Both the position numbers and the translations under genes were made by a program. Source: Agromyces sp. Leaf222 (GTDB lineage Bacteria > Actinomycetota > Actinomycetes > Actinomycetales > Microbacteriaceae). From it: a stretch of 64,000 bases of DNA. Where the stretch lies: NCBI RefSeq assembly GCF_001421565.1, contig NZ_LMKQ01000001.1, forward strand, positions 1,549,651-1,613,650, written 5' to 3'. Below are positions 1 to 8,925 of the stretch, one piece after another (positions within the stretch are counted from its first letter, which is position 1; each line of letters opens with the position of its first letter). The notes under the pieces are model-generated. The model saw nothing but the letters and a program-made list of their open reading frames with translations. It searched no databases and was not told the DNA's origin.

Positions 1-1581
<1,581 letters not shown>

Positions 1582-1602
1582 TCGGCTCGGACTGCACAGA
1601 CT

Positions 1603-1632
1603 GGCGGGGGTGGCCGAGCGGCCGCCCCCGCC
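1603..1632 (+). terminator. Hairpin terminator after eno
   Basis: Thirteen-base arms at 1603-1615 and 1620-1632, with one G-T wobble, enclose the loop GAGC. There is no U-tract, as is usual for intrinsic terminators in high-GC actinobacteria. Confidence 0.7.
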
Positions 1633-1681
1633 GGTTCGCGTCCGGGGTCAGGTGGAGCGCAGGGTCGACTGAGGAGGGGCG

Positions 1682-2368
1682 ATGGCGAAGAGACCGGTGA
1701 GGCCGACGGCGACGTCGCCGTCCACGTCGGCGACGCCAGGCGCGACCAAGCCCGCGAAGCCCTCCAAGCCCGCGAAGCCCTCCGAGCCTGCGAACTCCTC
1801 CAAGTCCGCGAAGCGGGACACGGGCACGCCCGGCGCGTCCAAGGCGAGCACGACCAAGCCGTCCAAGACCACGCCGGGCGGAGCCAAGCCGGCCAAGACG
1901 CGGCCGGGCAGGCCCACGTCGCCCCGCGCATCGGCGGGCCGCGGTGCAGCCGGCTGGCTCGGCGGCATCCGATTCTCAGGTTTCTCGCTCATCATGATGG
2001 GAGTCCTCGTGCTCGCGGTCGTGGTGCTCGCACCGACCATCGCGCAGCTCGCGGAACAGCGGCAGAAGATCGCCGAGCTGCAGGCCACCGTCTCGCAGCA
2101 GGAGTCCGAGGTGCAGCGTCTGCGCGACGAGCGCGAACGGTGGAACGACGAGACCTTCATCACGACCCAGGCGAGAGACCGGCTGGCGTACGTGATGCCC
2201 GGCGAGGTGAGCTACCTCGTCATCGACGACCGATCCGAAGCGGCGAAGACGGATGCCACGACGGAGGTCTCAGCCGACGTGACCGAGATGAAGGGGGACT
2301 GGATGAGCACCATCCTCTCCTCCGTGATGACCGCGGGCCTCGCGCCCGCAGCAGGAGGTGCCGGATGA
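1682..2368 (+). CDS. Septum formation initiator, DivIC/FtsB family
   Basis: This is probably the actinobacterial FtsB/DivIC-like divisome protein, a bitopic membrane protein that joins FtsL and FtsQ in the septal complex. The 228-residue product has a disordered N-terminal part of about 95 residues rich in Lys, Pro, Ala, Ser and Thr, with KPAKPS-like repeats. One membrane segment follows near residues 100-118. Next comes a short coiled coil (QRQKIAELQATVSQQESEV) and the conserved RDRLAYVMPGE box of the family near residue 165. The long basic tail ahead of the membrane segment is larger than in E. coli FtsB. The start is ATG behind GAGGAGGGGCG. The stop overlaps the ATG of the DUF501 gene by four bases (ATGA), so translation is coupled. 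Confidence 0.88.
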   Translation: MAKRPVRPTATSPSTSATPGATKPAKPSKPAKPSEPANSSKSAKRDTGTPGASKASTTKPSKTTPGGAKPAKTRPGRPTSPRASAGRGAAGWLGGIRFSGFSLIMMGVLVLAVVVLAPTIAQLAEQRQKIAELQATVSQQESEVQRLRDERERWNDETFITTQARDRLAYVMPGEVSYLVIDDRSEAAKTDATTEVSADVTEMKGDWMSTILSSVMTAGLAPAAGGAG

Positions 2369-2922
2369 CGCGGCCGCCGTTCGACCCCGTGACCGAGCGG
2401 GACATCCGCATCGTGTCCGCCCAGCTCGGCCGTCAGGCGCGCGATGTCGTGGGCATCCCGGCACGCTGCGTGTGCGGCGCGCCGACCGTGGTCGCGACGT
2501 CGCCGCGATTGGCCGACGGCACGCCGTTCCCGACGTTCTACTACCTCTCGCACCCGGCGGCGACGGCGGCGATGTCCTTCCTCGAGGCCGCGCAGCTCAT
2601 GGTCGAGTGCAATGAGCTGCTCGCGGCCGACGCATCCGTCGCCGAGGGCTACGCGCAGGCGCACCGCGACTACCTGGCCGACCGCGAGCAGTTCGGCGTC
2701 GTGGCCGAGCTCACGGGCATCTCGGCGGGCGGCATGCCGACCCGCGTGAAGTGCCTGCATGCGGTCGTCGCGCACTCGCTCTCGGCCGGCCCCGGCGCGA
2801 ACCCGATCGGCGACATCGCCCTCGAACGGTCGACCTGGACGCCCGACGTGTGCCAGTGCCCCGACTACGGCGTCGATGACCTCGGCACGCCTCCGAGCAT
2901 GAACGAGCGCGAGTCGGCATGA
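2365..2922 (+). CDS. DUF501 family protein
   Basis: A 185-residue cytosolic protein of family DUF501, which is almost always found next to eno and divIC in actinobacteria. Its biochemical role is unknown to me. Visible features are a CVCG motif near residue 37, the FPTFYYLSHP block near 55, the GMPTRVKCLHA block near 122 and a C-terminal CQCPDYG motif. The cysteines could bind metal, but this is inference. The ATG at 2365 overlaps the upstream stop (ATGA) and follows AGGAGG at 2353-2358. Its own stop overlaps the start of the protease gene in the same way, so the three genes form one translational unit. Confidence 0.9.
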   Translation: MTRPPFDPVTERDIRIVSAQLGRQARDVVGIPARCVCGAPTVVATSPRLADGTPFPTFYYLSHPAATAAMSFLEAAQLMVECNELLAADASVAEGYAQAHRDYLADREQFGVVAELTGISAGGMPTRVKCLHAVVAHSLSAGPGANPIGDIALERSTWTPDVCQCPDYGVDDLGTPPSMNERESA

Positions 2923-4184
2923 CCGCCGCCCGCACGGTCGCCAGACTCGTCGCAGCCGTCGCCGTCGGCGCCGTCGTGGCGCTCGCAGGCGCCGCGCCCG
3001 CGCAGGCCGACACCGTGCGCGACTACCAGTATTGGCTCGCCGACTACGGGTTCACGACGGCGTGGAACACCACGAAGGGCAAGGGCGTCACGGTCGCGGT
3101 CATCGACACGGGCGTGAACGGCAACGTCGCCGAACTCCGCGGCGTCGTCAAGGACGGCACGGATGTCTCGGGCATCGGCACCCCAGACGGGCAGACCCCG
3201 GTCGGCGACAACCCGACCCACGGCACGATGGTGGCCTCGCTCCTCGCGGGCCGCGGCACCGGTGCCGGCAACGGCGTGATCGGCGTCGCCCCCGAGGCCG
3301 ACCTGCTGACCGTCTCGGTCGCATTCGGCGTCGAGACCGGCGCCGAGAAGTCGAACGACGAGCAGATCGCGGAGGCTGTCGTCTGGTCGGTCGACCACGG
3401 CGCCGACGTCATCAACATGTCGCTCACCCGCAACACCCGCGACTGGCCGGAGAGCTGGGACGACGCGTTCATGTACGCGTTCGAGCACGACGTCGTGGTC
3501 GTCGCCGCCGCGGGCAACCGCGGCAGCGGCACGAGCGAGGTCGGCGCCCCAGCGACGATCCCGGGCGTGGTCGCGGTCGCGGGCGTCGACAAGGAGAAGA
3601 ACGCGAGCTTCGACGCGAGCTCGCAGGGCATCACCCTCGCGGTGGCCGCCCCGAGCGAAGACCTGGTGGGCGTGCTGCCCGACGGCGGACACGCGGTGTG
3701 GAGCGGCACGAGCGGCGCCGCGCCGCTCGTCTCGGGGCTCGTGGCCCTGATTCGCGCCGAATACCCCGATCTCGATGCGGCGAACGTCATCGAACGACTC
3801 ATCAAGACGGCCGATCCGCACGGGCACGAGGTGCCGAGCCCGCTCTACGGCTGGGGCATCATCGACCCCGTCCCCGCGATCACGGCCGACGTCGAGCCCG
3901 TGGCCGAGAACCCGCTCGGCAGCCTGTCCGCGTGGATCACGCTGCACCGCCGCGCCGACACCCCGGTCGAGACCGATGCGCCCGAGGCGCAGGAGATCGT
4001 GCCGATCGCCGACCCGCCGCAGCCGGTCGACGTCGAGACGCAGACCCTGCTGCCGACCCCGTGGACCCTGGCCTACATCACCCTCCCGCTCTCACTGGTC
4101 GCAGGGTTTGGTACGCTAGCAGCGCTGTTGGGCATCGGTGCCGCTCGGCATACCAGGCGGGCCGCTCGCGTACGCGAGCCGTGA
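2919..4184 (+). CDS. Secreted, membrane-anchored S8 (subtilisin-like) serine protease
   Basis: A 421-residue subtilase resembling mycosins. A signal peptide (residues 1-30, ending APAQA) is followed by a catalytic domain with the complete triad: Asp63 in VAVIDTGV, His101 in HGTMVAS and Ser265 in SGTSGAAP. After the domain comes an acidic/proline linker near 335-380, one C-terminal membrane helix near 385-408, and a basic tail RHTRRAARVREP. The protein should therefore sit on the outer face of the membrane with a short cytosolic tail. There is no type VII secretion gene nearby, so a mycosin role is not supported here. Coupling to divIC and DUF501 by ATGA overlap suggests a role at the cell envelope or septum, which is inference. 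Confidence 0.93.
   Translation: MTAARTVARLVAAVAVGAVVALAGAAPAQADTVRDYQYWLADYGFTTAWNTTKGKGVTVAVIDTGVNGNVAELRGVVKDGTDVSGIGTPDGQTPVGDNPTHGTMVASLLAGRGTGAGNGVIGVAPEADLLTVSVAFGVETGAEKSNDEQIAEAVVWSVDHGADVINMSLTRNTRDWPESWDDAFMYAFEHDVVVVAAAGNRGSGTSEVGAPATIPGVVAVAGVDKEKNASFDASSQGITLAVAAPSEDLVGVLPDGGHAVWSGTSGAAPLVSGLVALIRAEYPDLDAANVIERLIKTADPHGHEVPSPLYGWGIIDPVPAITADVEPVAENPLGSLSAWITLHRRADTPVETDAPEAQEIVPIADPPQPVDVETQTLLPTPWTLAYITLPLSLVAGFGTLAALLGIGAARHTRRAARVREP
4112..4117 (+). promoter_or_regulatory. Candidate -10 element of ndh inside the protease gene
   Basis: TACGCT matches TANNNT and would give a start near 4124, producing an NDH-2 leader of about 95 bases. It lies in the last 75 bases of the protease gene. 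No convincing -35 hexamer is seen. Confidence 0.3.
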
Positions 4185-4218
4185 TCGCAAGCATCAGAAA
4201 CTGAGGAGTCCATTCACC

Positions 4219-5640
4219 GTGCCCAAGATTCTCATCGTCGGCGGTGGCTATGCGGGGTTCTACACGGCGTGGAAGCTCGAGAAGTGGCTGCGCGCCGGCG
4301 AAGCAGAGGTCACGATCGTCGACCCGCTGCCGTACATGACGTACCAGCCCTTCCTTCCCGAGGTCGCGGCCGGATCGATCGAGCCGCGTCACGCGGTCGT
4401 CGCCCAGCGTCGCCACCTCAAGAAGACGAATGTCGTCACCGCCAAGGTGACCGGCATCGACCACGCTTCCAAGTCCGCGACCATCACCCCCGAGGTCGGT
4501 GAGCCCTGGCAGTTCGACTACGACATCGTCGTGGTCACCGGCGGCGCGGTCTCGCGCACGTTCCCGATCCCCGGCATCGCCGACAACGCGATCGGCCTGA
4601 AGACCATCGAAGAGGCCGTCGCGATCCGCGACCGCGTGCTCACGAACTTCGACAAGGCCTCGAACCTCCCGGCCGGTCCCGAGCGCGACCGCCTGCTCAC
4701 GTTCGTCGTGGTCGGCGGCGGCTTCGCGGGCATCGAGGTGTTCGCCGAGCTGCGTTCGTTCGCGAGCTCGCTGCTCGAGTTCTACCCGCAGCTCACGTTC
4801 GACGACACGCACTTCCACCTCATCGAGGCCATGGGGCGCATCATGCCCGAGGTCTCGCTCGAGACCAGCCACTGGGTCATCAAGCACCTCGCGCAGCGCG
4901 GTGCCGAGATCCACCTCGACACGCAGCTGCAGAGCGCGGTCGACGGCGTCATCGAGCTCTCGACCGGTGAGAGCTTCGAGTCCGACCTCATCGTCTGGAC
5001 CGCCGGCGTCATGGCCAACCCGGCCATCGTGCGCACGAGCGACCTTCCCGTCGAGGAGCGCGGCCGCATCAAGACGCGTGCCGACCTCCGCGTGGGCGAC
5101 GACGACGACATCGTCGCCGACGCCTGGGCGGCCGGCGACATCTCGGCGGTCCCCGACCTCACCGGCGGCGGCGTCGGCGGCTACTGCGTGCCGAACGCCC
5201 AGCACGCGGTGCGTCAGGGCAAGCTGCTCGCGAAGAACATCGTCGCGGTCCTGCGCGGCGAGGAGCCGAAGCAGTACTTCCACAAGAACCTCGGCGCCGT
5301 TGCAGGCCTCGGCATCGGCTCCGGTGTGTTCCAGTCGGGCAAGGTCGCCCTCAAGGGCCTCATCGCCTGGTTCGCGCACCGTGGCTACCACGGCCTCGCG
5401 ATGCCCAGCTGGGAGCGCAAGTTCCGTGTGTTCTGGGGCTGGTGGAACAACTTCTGGCTCGGTCGCGACGTCGTCTCGCTGAGCGCCGTGCAGCAGCCGC
5501 GCGCCCAGTTCGAGGCGTTCGCCGCCCGCCCGAAGCCCGCGGTCGCCGCGGCTCCGGTCGAGCCGGCCGCCGCGCCGAAGGCACCCGCCAAGGCGAAGGC
5601 CGCCGCGAAGCCCAAGGCCGAGGCCGCTGCAGCCAAGTAG
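4219..5640 (+). CDS. ndh: Type II NADH:quinone oxidoreductase (NDH-2)
   Basis: A single-subunit, non-proton-pumping NADH dehydrogenase that passes electrons from NADH through FAD to menaquinone on the inner face of the membrane. The 473-residue protein begins with the FAD-binding fingerprint ILIVGGGYAGFYTAW. The NAD-binding fingerprint VVVGGGFAGIEVF follows near residue 161, and the second FAD motif (WAAGDIS) near 303. C-terminal aromatic amphipathic stretches (WERKFRVFWGWWNNFWLG) probably dip into the membrane. The last 40 residues are a Lys/Pro/Ala-rich tail. The GTG at 4219 is chosen over an in-frame ATG at 4138 because GAGGAG sits 10 bases upstream and the fold begins immediately. A tRNA and a hairpin follow. 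Confidence 0.95.
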   Translation: MPKILIVGGGYAGFYTAWKLEKWLRAGEAEVTIVDPLPYMTYQPFLPEVAAGSIEPRHAVVAQRRHLKKTNVVTAKVTGIDHASKSATITPEVGEPWQFDYDIVVVTGGAVSRTFPIPGIADNAIGLKTIEEAVAIRDRVLTNFDKASNLPAGPERDRLLTFVVVGGGFAGIEVFAELRSFASSLLEFYPQLTFDDTHFHLIEAMGRIMPEVSLETSHWVIKHLAQRGAEIHLDTQLQSAVDGVIELSTGESFESDLIVWTAGVMANPAIVRTSDLPVEERGRIKTRADLRVGDDDDIVADAWAAGDISAVPDLTGGGVGGYCVPNAQHAVRQGKLLAKNIVAVLRGEEPKQYFHKNLGAVAGLGIGSGVFQSGKVALKGLIAWFAHRGYHGLAMPSWERKFRVFWGWWNNFWLGRDVVSLSAVQQPRAQFEAFAARPKPAVAAAPVEPAAAPKAPAKAKAAAKPKAEAAAAK

Positions 5641-5663
5641 GGTCGCACCGAAGTAGGTTTGAC

Positions 5664-5689
5664 GCGACGCCGCCTTCGGGCGGCGTCGC
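5664..5689 (+). terminator. Perfect 11-bp hairpin with TTCG loop, abutting a tRNA
   Basis: Arms 5664-5674 and 5679-5689 are exact complements with loop TTCG. The hairpin ends one base before the first base of the tRNA. It could terminate ndh, or it could be part of the tRNA precursor, because TANNNT hexamers occur just upstream at 5638-5643 and 5654-5659. Confidence 0.6.
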
Positions 5690-5763
5690 GCTCCCGTAGC
5701 CCAATCGGCAGAGGCAGGCGACTTAAAATCGCCTCAGTCTGGGTTCGAGTCCCAGCGGGAGCA
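5690..5763 (+). tRNA. tRNA with anticodon UAA (tRNA-Leu by anticodon), short variable loop
   Basis: A full cloverleaf can be drawn. The acceptor stem GCTCCCG pairs with CGGGAGC, and the discriminator is A at 5763. The D-arm has a three-pair stem (GCC/GGC) and an 11-base loop carrying GG. The anticodon stem GGCGA/TCGCC encloses CTTAAAA, with anticodon TAA at 5724-5726. The T-arm is CTGGG-TTCGAGT-CCCAG. The variable loop is only five bases (TCAGT), whereas bacterial tRNA-Leu normally has a long class II arm. CCA is not fully encoded (A-C-C, then G). The identity as leucine is read from the anticodon only; the body looks class I. It lies immediately after the ndh hairpin and may be cotranscribed with ndh. 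Confidence 0.88.
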
Positions 5764-5816
5764 CCGTTCAGGGCGCCGTCTCCGGTGTCGTCTGCCAGAT
5801 CTCGTCGGTCGGATGT

Positions 5817-5844
5817 CGGATGTCGTCTGCCGGATGTCGTCTGT
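5817..5844. repeat. 14-bp direct repeat in the tRNA-ATPase gap
   Basis: CGGATGTCGTCTGC is followed directly by CGGATGTCGTCTGT, and a third related copy lies near 5783. The gap 5764-5908 between the tRNA and the convergent ATPase gene holds no other feature I can name. Confidence 0.5.
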
Positions 5845-5908
5845 CGGCGCGCGCCGAAGAGTCGCCCTCGTCGGCTGATCCGCGCCGGGAAGGGCCGGCC
5901 GTCCTCCC

Positions 5909-8644
5909 TCAGTGATCTCCGCGGGCGACGCGAGCCGCCAGCCGCCGCCGACGGAACCACTTGTCGCCTTCGACGACGACGAGCAGGATCAACGTCAGGC
6001 CAATGCATCCCAGCCACTGCCAGCCGGTGAGCGAGACGGTGCCGAGCGCGCGCTGCAGGAAGGGGATCTCGGTCGACGCGACGATGAGCAGCACCGGCCA
6101 GACCAGGATCTTCGCGACCGCCGCGATGGGCGCCAGCAGGCCCGACTCGGGCGTGCGGCGCATGAGCAGGGCGCTCAGCACAGTCGCCAGGCCGAGTACG
6201 ACGTAGGCCATCGTCATCGACGCGGTCGGTTCGGTCGGGCTCGGCGCATCCGGCCCCCAGAGCAGCGGCACGAGCGCGATCAGGAAGATGACGGCGCCGT
6301 AGACGAGCCACTCCACGAGCGACACCCGATTGACGACGCCGATCCTCGGGTCGCGTGGCGGGTGGTTCATGATGCCGGGCGGGTTCGCGTCGGCGGCGAT
6401 CGCGAACACCGCGAACAGGGCGACGAAGAAGTTGATGAACAGCACCTGCGCCGGGAACAGCGCGACGCCCTCGGCGATCGAGAACGCGCTCGCGGCGAGG
6501 AACAGCATGATCAGGCTCAGCAGCTGCGTCATCTGGAACCGCAGGTAGGCGGTGATCTTCGAGTAGACGATGCGGCCGATTTCGACGGCGTGCACGAGGG
6601 TCGCGAAGTTGTCGTCGGTCAGCACGAGCTTCGCGGCCTGCTTCGTGACCTCCGACCCCGAACCCATGGCCACGCCGATGTTCGCCTGCTTGATCGCCGC
6701 CGCGTCGTTCACGGCGTCGCCCGTCATCGCCACGATGGCGCCATCGGCCTGGAGGAGGCGCACCAGCCGCAGCTTGTCGTCTGGGGTGACCCGGCCGAAC
6801 ACGTGCAGGTCGGGCAGCCGGCGCGACAGCTCCTCGTCGGTCATCTGCTTGAGGTCGGCGCCGCTCACGGCCCCGGTGCCGAGGCCGAGTTCTGCGCCGA
6901 TCGCGCCGGCGGTCACGGCATGGTCACCCGTGATCATGCGCACGTCGATGCCGGCGTTGTGCGCCACCGCGACGGCGTCCTTCGCCTCGGTGCGCAGCGG
7001 GTCGACGATGCCGACGATGCCGATGAGCACCAGTTCGGAGACCGACGCCATCGGGTCGGCGGCGATGCGGGCCTCGTCGGCGTCGTCGAGGAATCGGGCG
7101 GCGATCGCGAGCGTGCGCAGGCCAGTGGCCGACATCCGCTCGAGCTCGGTGGTCGCGGCATCGGATGCCACGGGCACCACCTCGCGCGTCTCGTCGAGCA
7201 TCGTCGTGCAGCGCTTGAGCACCACGTCGGGCGCGCCCTTCACGATGAGCACGAGCCGCTGCTCGCCGCGGAACGGGATGCGCTGGAGGGTCGCCATGAA
7301 CTTGTAGTCGGAGTCGAACGGCACCTCGGCGAGGCGCGGGTAGTCCTTGCGGGCCTGATCGGCGTCGATGCCGAGACGGGCGGCGAGCACGACGAGCGCG
7401 GCCTCGGTCGGATCGCCGACGACGTCGCCGTCGGCCGACACCGTCGCGTCGTTCGGGAGGCCGATCGCGAGGCCGAGGGTCGGTGCGTCGATCGCCTCGT
7501 CGGAGGTGCCGAGCACCCGGCCGTCGAACGAGTAGCCCTCGCCCGTGACGCGGTACGTGCTGCCGCCGAACCACGCCGTGCGCACGGTCATCATGTTGAG
7601 CGTGAGGGTGCCGGTCTTGTCCGAGCAGATCGCACTCGTCGCGCCCAGCGTCTCGACGTCGTTCAGCGAGGTGACGATCGCCCGTTCCTTCGCGAGCTTC
7701 GAGGCGCCCCACGCGAGCAGGCTCTGCACGAACACGGGCAGGCCGGTGGGGATCGCCGAGATCGCCACAGCCGTCGCGAGGAACAGCAGCTCGTCGAGGC
7801 TCTGACCGCGAGCGAAGCCGATGAGCACGATGACGAGCACCGCGCTCCAGGCGATGATGCCGAGCACCTTCGTGAGGCCGTCGAGCTCGAGCTGCAGCGG
7901 CGACTTCTTGTCGCCCACCTGGGTCAGGAGCGACGCGATGCGGCCCATCTGCGTGCGCATGCCGGTCTCGACGACGACGATGCGCGCCGTGCCGCGGGTG
8001 ACCGACGTGTTCTGGAACACCATCGAGGTGCGGTCGGCGAGCGCCGTGGTCTCGGTGTTCTCGGCAGGGCCCTTCGGGATCGGCAGCGACTCGCCGGTGA
8101 GCGAGGACTCCTGGGTCTCGAGGTTCGCCGAGCGGAGGATCCGGCCGTCGGCCGGTACGAGGTCGCCTGACTCGAGGTCGACGATGTCGCCCGTCACGAG
8201 CCCCGTCGCATCGATCTGCAGCAGGACGCCGTCGCGCATCACGCGCGCCTTCGGCGTCTGCAGCTTCGCGAGGGCGTCGACGCTCCGGCGGGCCTTCACC
8301 TCCTGCTGGGTGCCGGTGATGATGTTGAAGAGCACGAGGACCGCCACGATGATCGCGGTCGTGACCTGCCCGATCAGCAGCGACACGATCGTCACCGCGA
8401 TGAGCATGAGCGTCATGAGCTCGAGCACCTGGCTGAGCGCGATGCGCCAGACGCTCGGCGGCGGCGCGCTGTGCAGCGCGTTCGGGCCGAGCTCGGCGAG
8501 CCGACGGGCGGCCTCGGCCGCGACGAGGCCCGTGCGATCGTCGGTCTCGAGCCGGGTCGTGACGTCGGCGGGCGCGAGGGCCCACCATCCGGTCTCGGGC
8601 TGCTCGTCGCGTTGCGCCTGCTCGGCGCCGATCGTGTCCGTCAC
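5909..8644 (-). CDS. P-type (E1-E2) cation-transporting ATPase, P2-like
   Basis: A 911-residue cation pump driven by ATP through an aspartyl-phosphate. It shows the N-terminal cation-ATPase domain, two membrane pairs, the actuator motif TGES, and the phosphorylation site SDKTGTLT near residue 340. It also has the KGAP nucleotide motif, MITGDH and a hinge reading TGDAVNDAAAIK. Two positions depart from Ca-ATPases: the M4 motif is IPTGLP instead of IPEGLP, and the M6 region (NFFVALFAVFAIAADANPP) lacks the usual TDG. The ion is therefore unknown. An ATG at 8788 extends the frame, but the likely promoter at 8754-8759 lies downstream of it. The GTG at 8644 overlaps the stop of a leader ORF and is preferred. 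Confidence 0.9.
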   Translation of the reverse strand: MTDTIGAEQAQRDEQPETGWWALAPADVTTRLETDDRTGLVAAEAARRLAELGPNALHSAPPPSVWRIALSQVLELMTLMLIAVTIVSLLIGQVTTAIIVAVLVLFNIITGTQQEVKARRSVDALAKLQTPKARVMRDGVLLQIDATGLVTGDIVDLESGDLVPADGRILRSANLETQESSLTGESLPIPKGPAENTETTALADRTSMVFQNTSVTRGTARIVVVETGMRTQMGRIASLLTQVGDKKSPLQLELDGLTKVLGIIAWSAVLVIVLIGFARGQSLDELLFLATAVAISAIPTGLPVFVQSLLAWGASKLAKERAIVTSLNDVETLGATSAICSDKTGTLTLNMMTVRTAWFGGSTYRVTGEGYSFDGRVLGTSDEAIDAPTLGLAIGLPNDATVSADGDVVGDPTEAALVVLAARLGIDADQARKDYPRLAEVPFDSDYKFMATLQRIPFRGEQRLVLIVKGAPDVVLKRCTTMLDETREVVPVASDAATTELERMSATGLRTLAIAARFLDDADEARIAADPMASVSELVLIGIVGIVDPLRTEAKDAVAVAHNAGIDVRMITGDHAVTAGAIGAELGLGTGAVSGADLKQMTDEELSRRLPDLHVFGRVTPDDKLRLVRLLQADGAIVAMTGDAVNDAAAIKQANIGVAMGSGSEVTKQAAKLVLTDDNFATLVHAVEIGRIVYSKITAYLRFQMTQLLSLIMLFLAASAFSIAEGVALFPAQVLFINFFVALFAVFAIAADANPPGIMNHPPRDPRIGVVNRVSLVEWLVYGAVIFLIALVPLLWGPDAPSPTEPTASMTMAYVVLGLATVLSALLMRRTPESGLLAPIAAVAKILVWPVLLIVASTEIPFLQRALGTVSLTGWQWLGCIGLTLILLVVVEGDKWFRRRRLAARVARGDH

Positions 8645-8709
8645 GAGCGGCGCCCGTTCGCTTCGGTAGATGCCTGCGCGAGCCGTGGGCTCCCGAGTCG
8701 TTCGATCAT
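8641..8709 (-). CDS. Putative 22-codon leader ORF upstream of the P-type ATPase
   Basis: A short frame starting ATG at 8709 and beginning MIERLGSPRLA sits behind a strong ribosome binding site (GAGGGGGA, about 8 bases upstream). It ends in a TGA that overlaps the GTG of the ATPase gene (GTGA). The ATPase start itself has no ribosome binding site, so translation of the pump would depend on this ORF. The peptide has one Pro, two Leu and four Arg codons and no obvious membrane segment. It may be a leader peptide or only a coupling device. I know no family for it. Confidence 0.5.
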   Translation of the reverse strand: MIERLGSPRLAQASTEANGRRS

Positions 8710-8753
8710 GCCGATTCCCCCTCGACTGCGCGCCGCCGAGGGCGCTTGCGTTG

Positions 8754-8759
8754 ATCGTA
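8754..8759 (-). promoter_or_regulatory. Candidate -10 of the leader ORF-ATPase transcript
   Basis: On the minus strand the bases read TACGAT, fitting TANNNT. Transcription would begin near 8747, about 38 bases before the leader ORF and about 100 before the ATPase start. Confidence 0.4.
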
Positions 8760-8913
8760 GCGTCGGGGATCGGCTCAGGGGAAGGCATCGGCCGACGACA
8801 TCCGGAGTCCGATGGGGCGGGCGGCCCACGTCATGCGGCGACGCACTGTGAAGGCGTGTTGCGCCCGTTTACCGCGGGAGTCGCGCCCGATTCCGGCGCC
8901 GATGATGCGGGGT

Positions 8914-8919
8914 TAGTGT
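8914..8919 (+). promoter_or_regulatory. -10 element, leaderless FMN reductase gene
   Basis: TAGTGT ends exactly six bases before the ATG at 8926, so the predicted transcript starts at the initiation codon. No ribosome binding site is present. Confidence 0.55.
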
Positions 8920-8925
8920 CGCCCC

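Noticed and set aside
5690..5908. tRNA as attachment site of an integrated element
   Set aside because: No integrase, no second copy of the tRNA 3' end and no change of gene content next to it.
5912..8170. Very long plus-strand frame of about 750 codons
   Set aside because: It is antisense to the P-type ATPase, extremely rich in Arg, His and Asp, and has no recognisable motif. Such frames are a by-product of third-position GC bias.
8645..8788. N-terminal extension of the P-type ATPase to an ATG at 8788
   Set aside because: No ribosome binding site, family-unlike sequence, and the likely promoter at 8754-8759 lies inside it.
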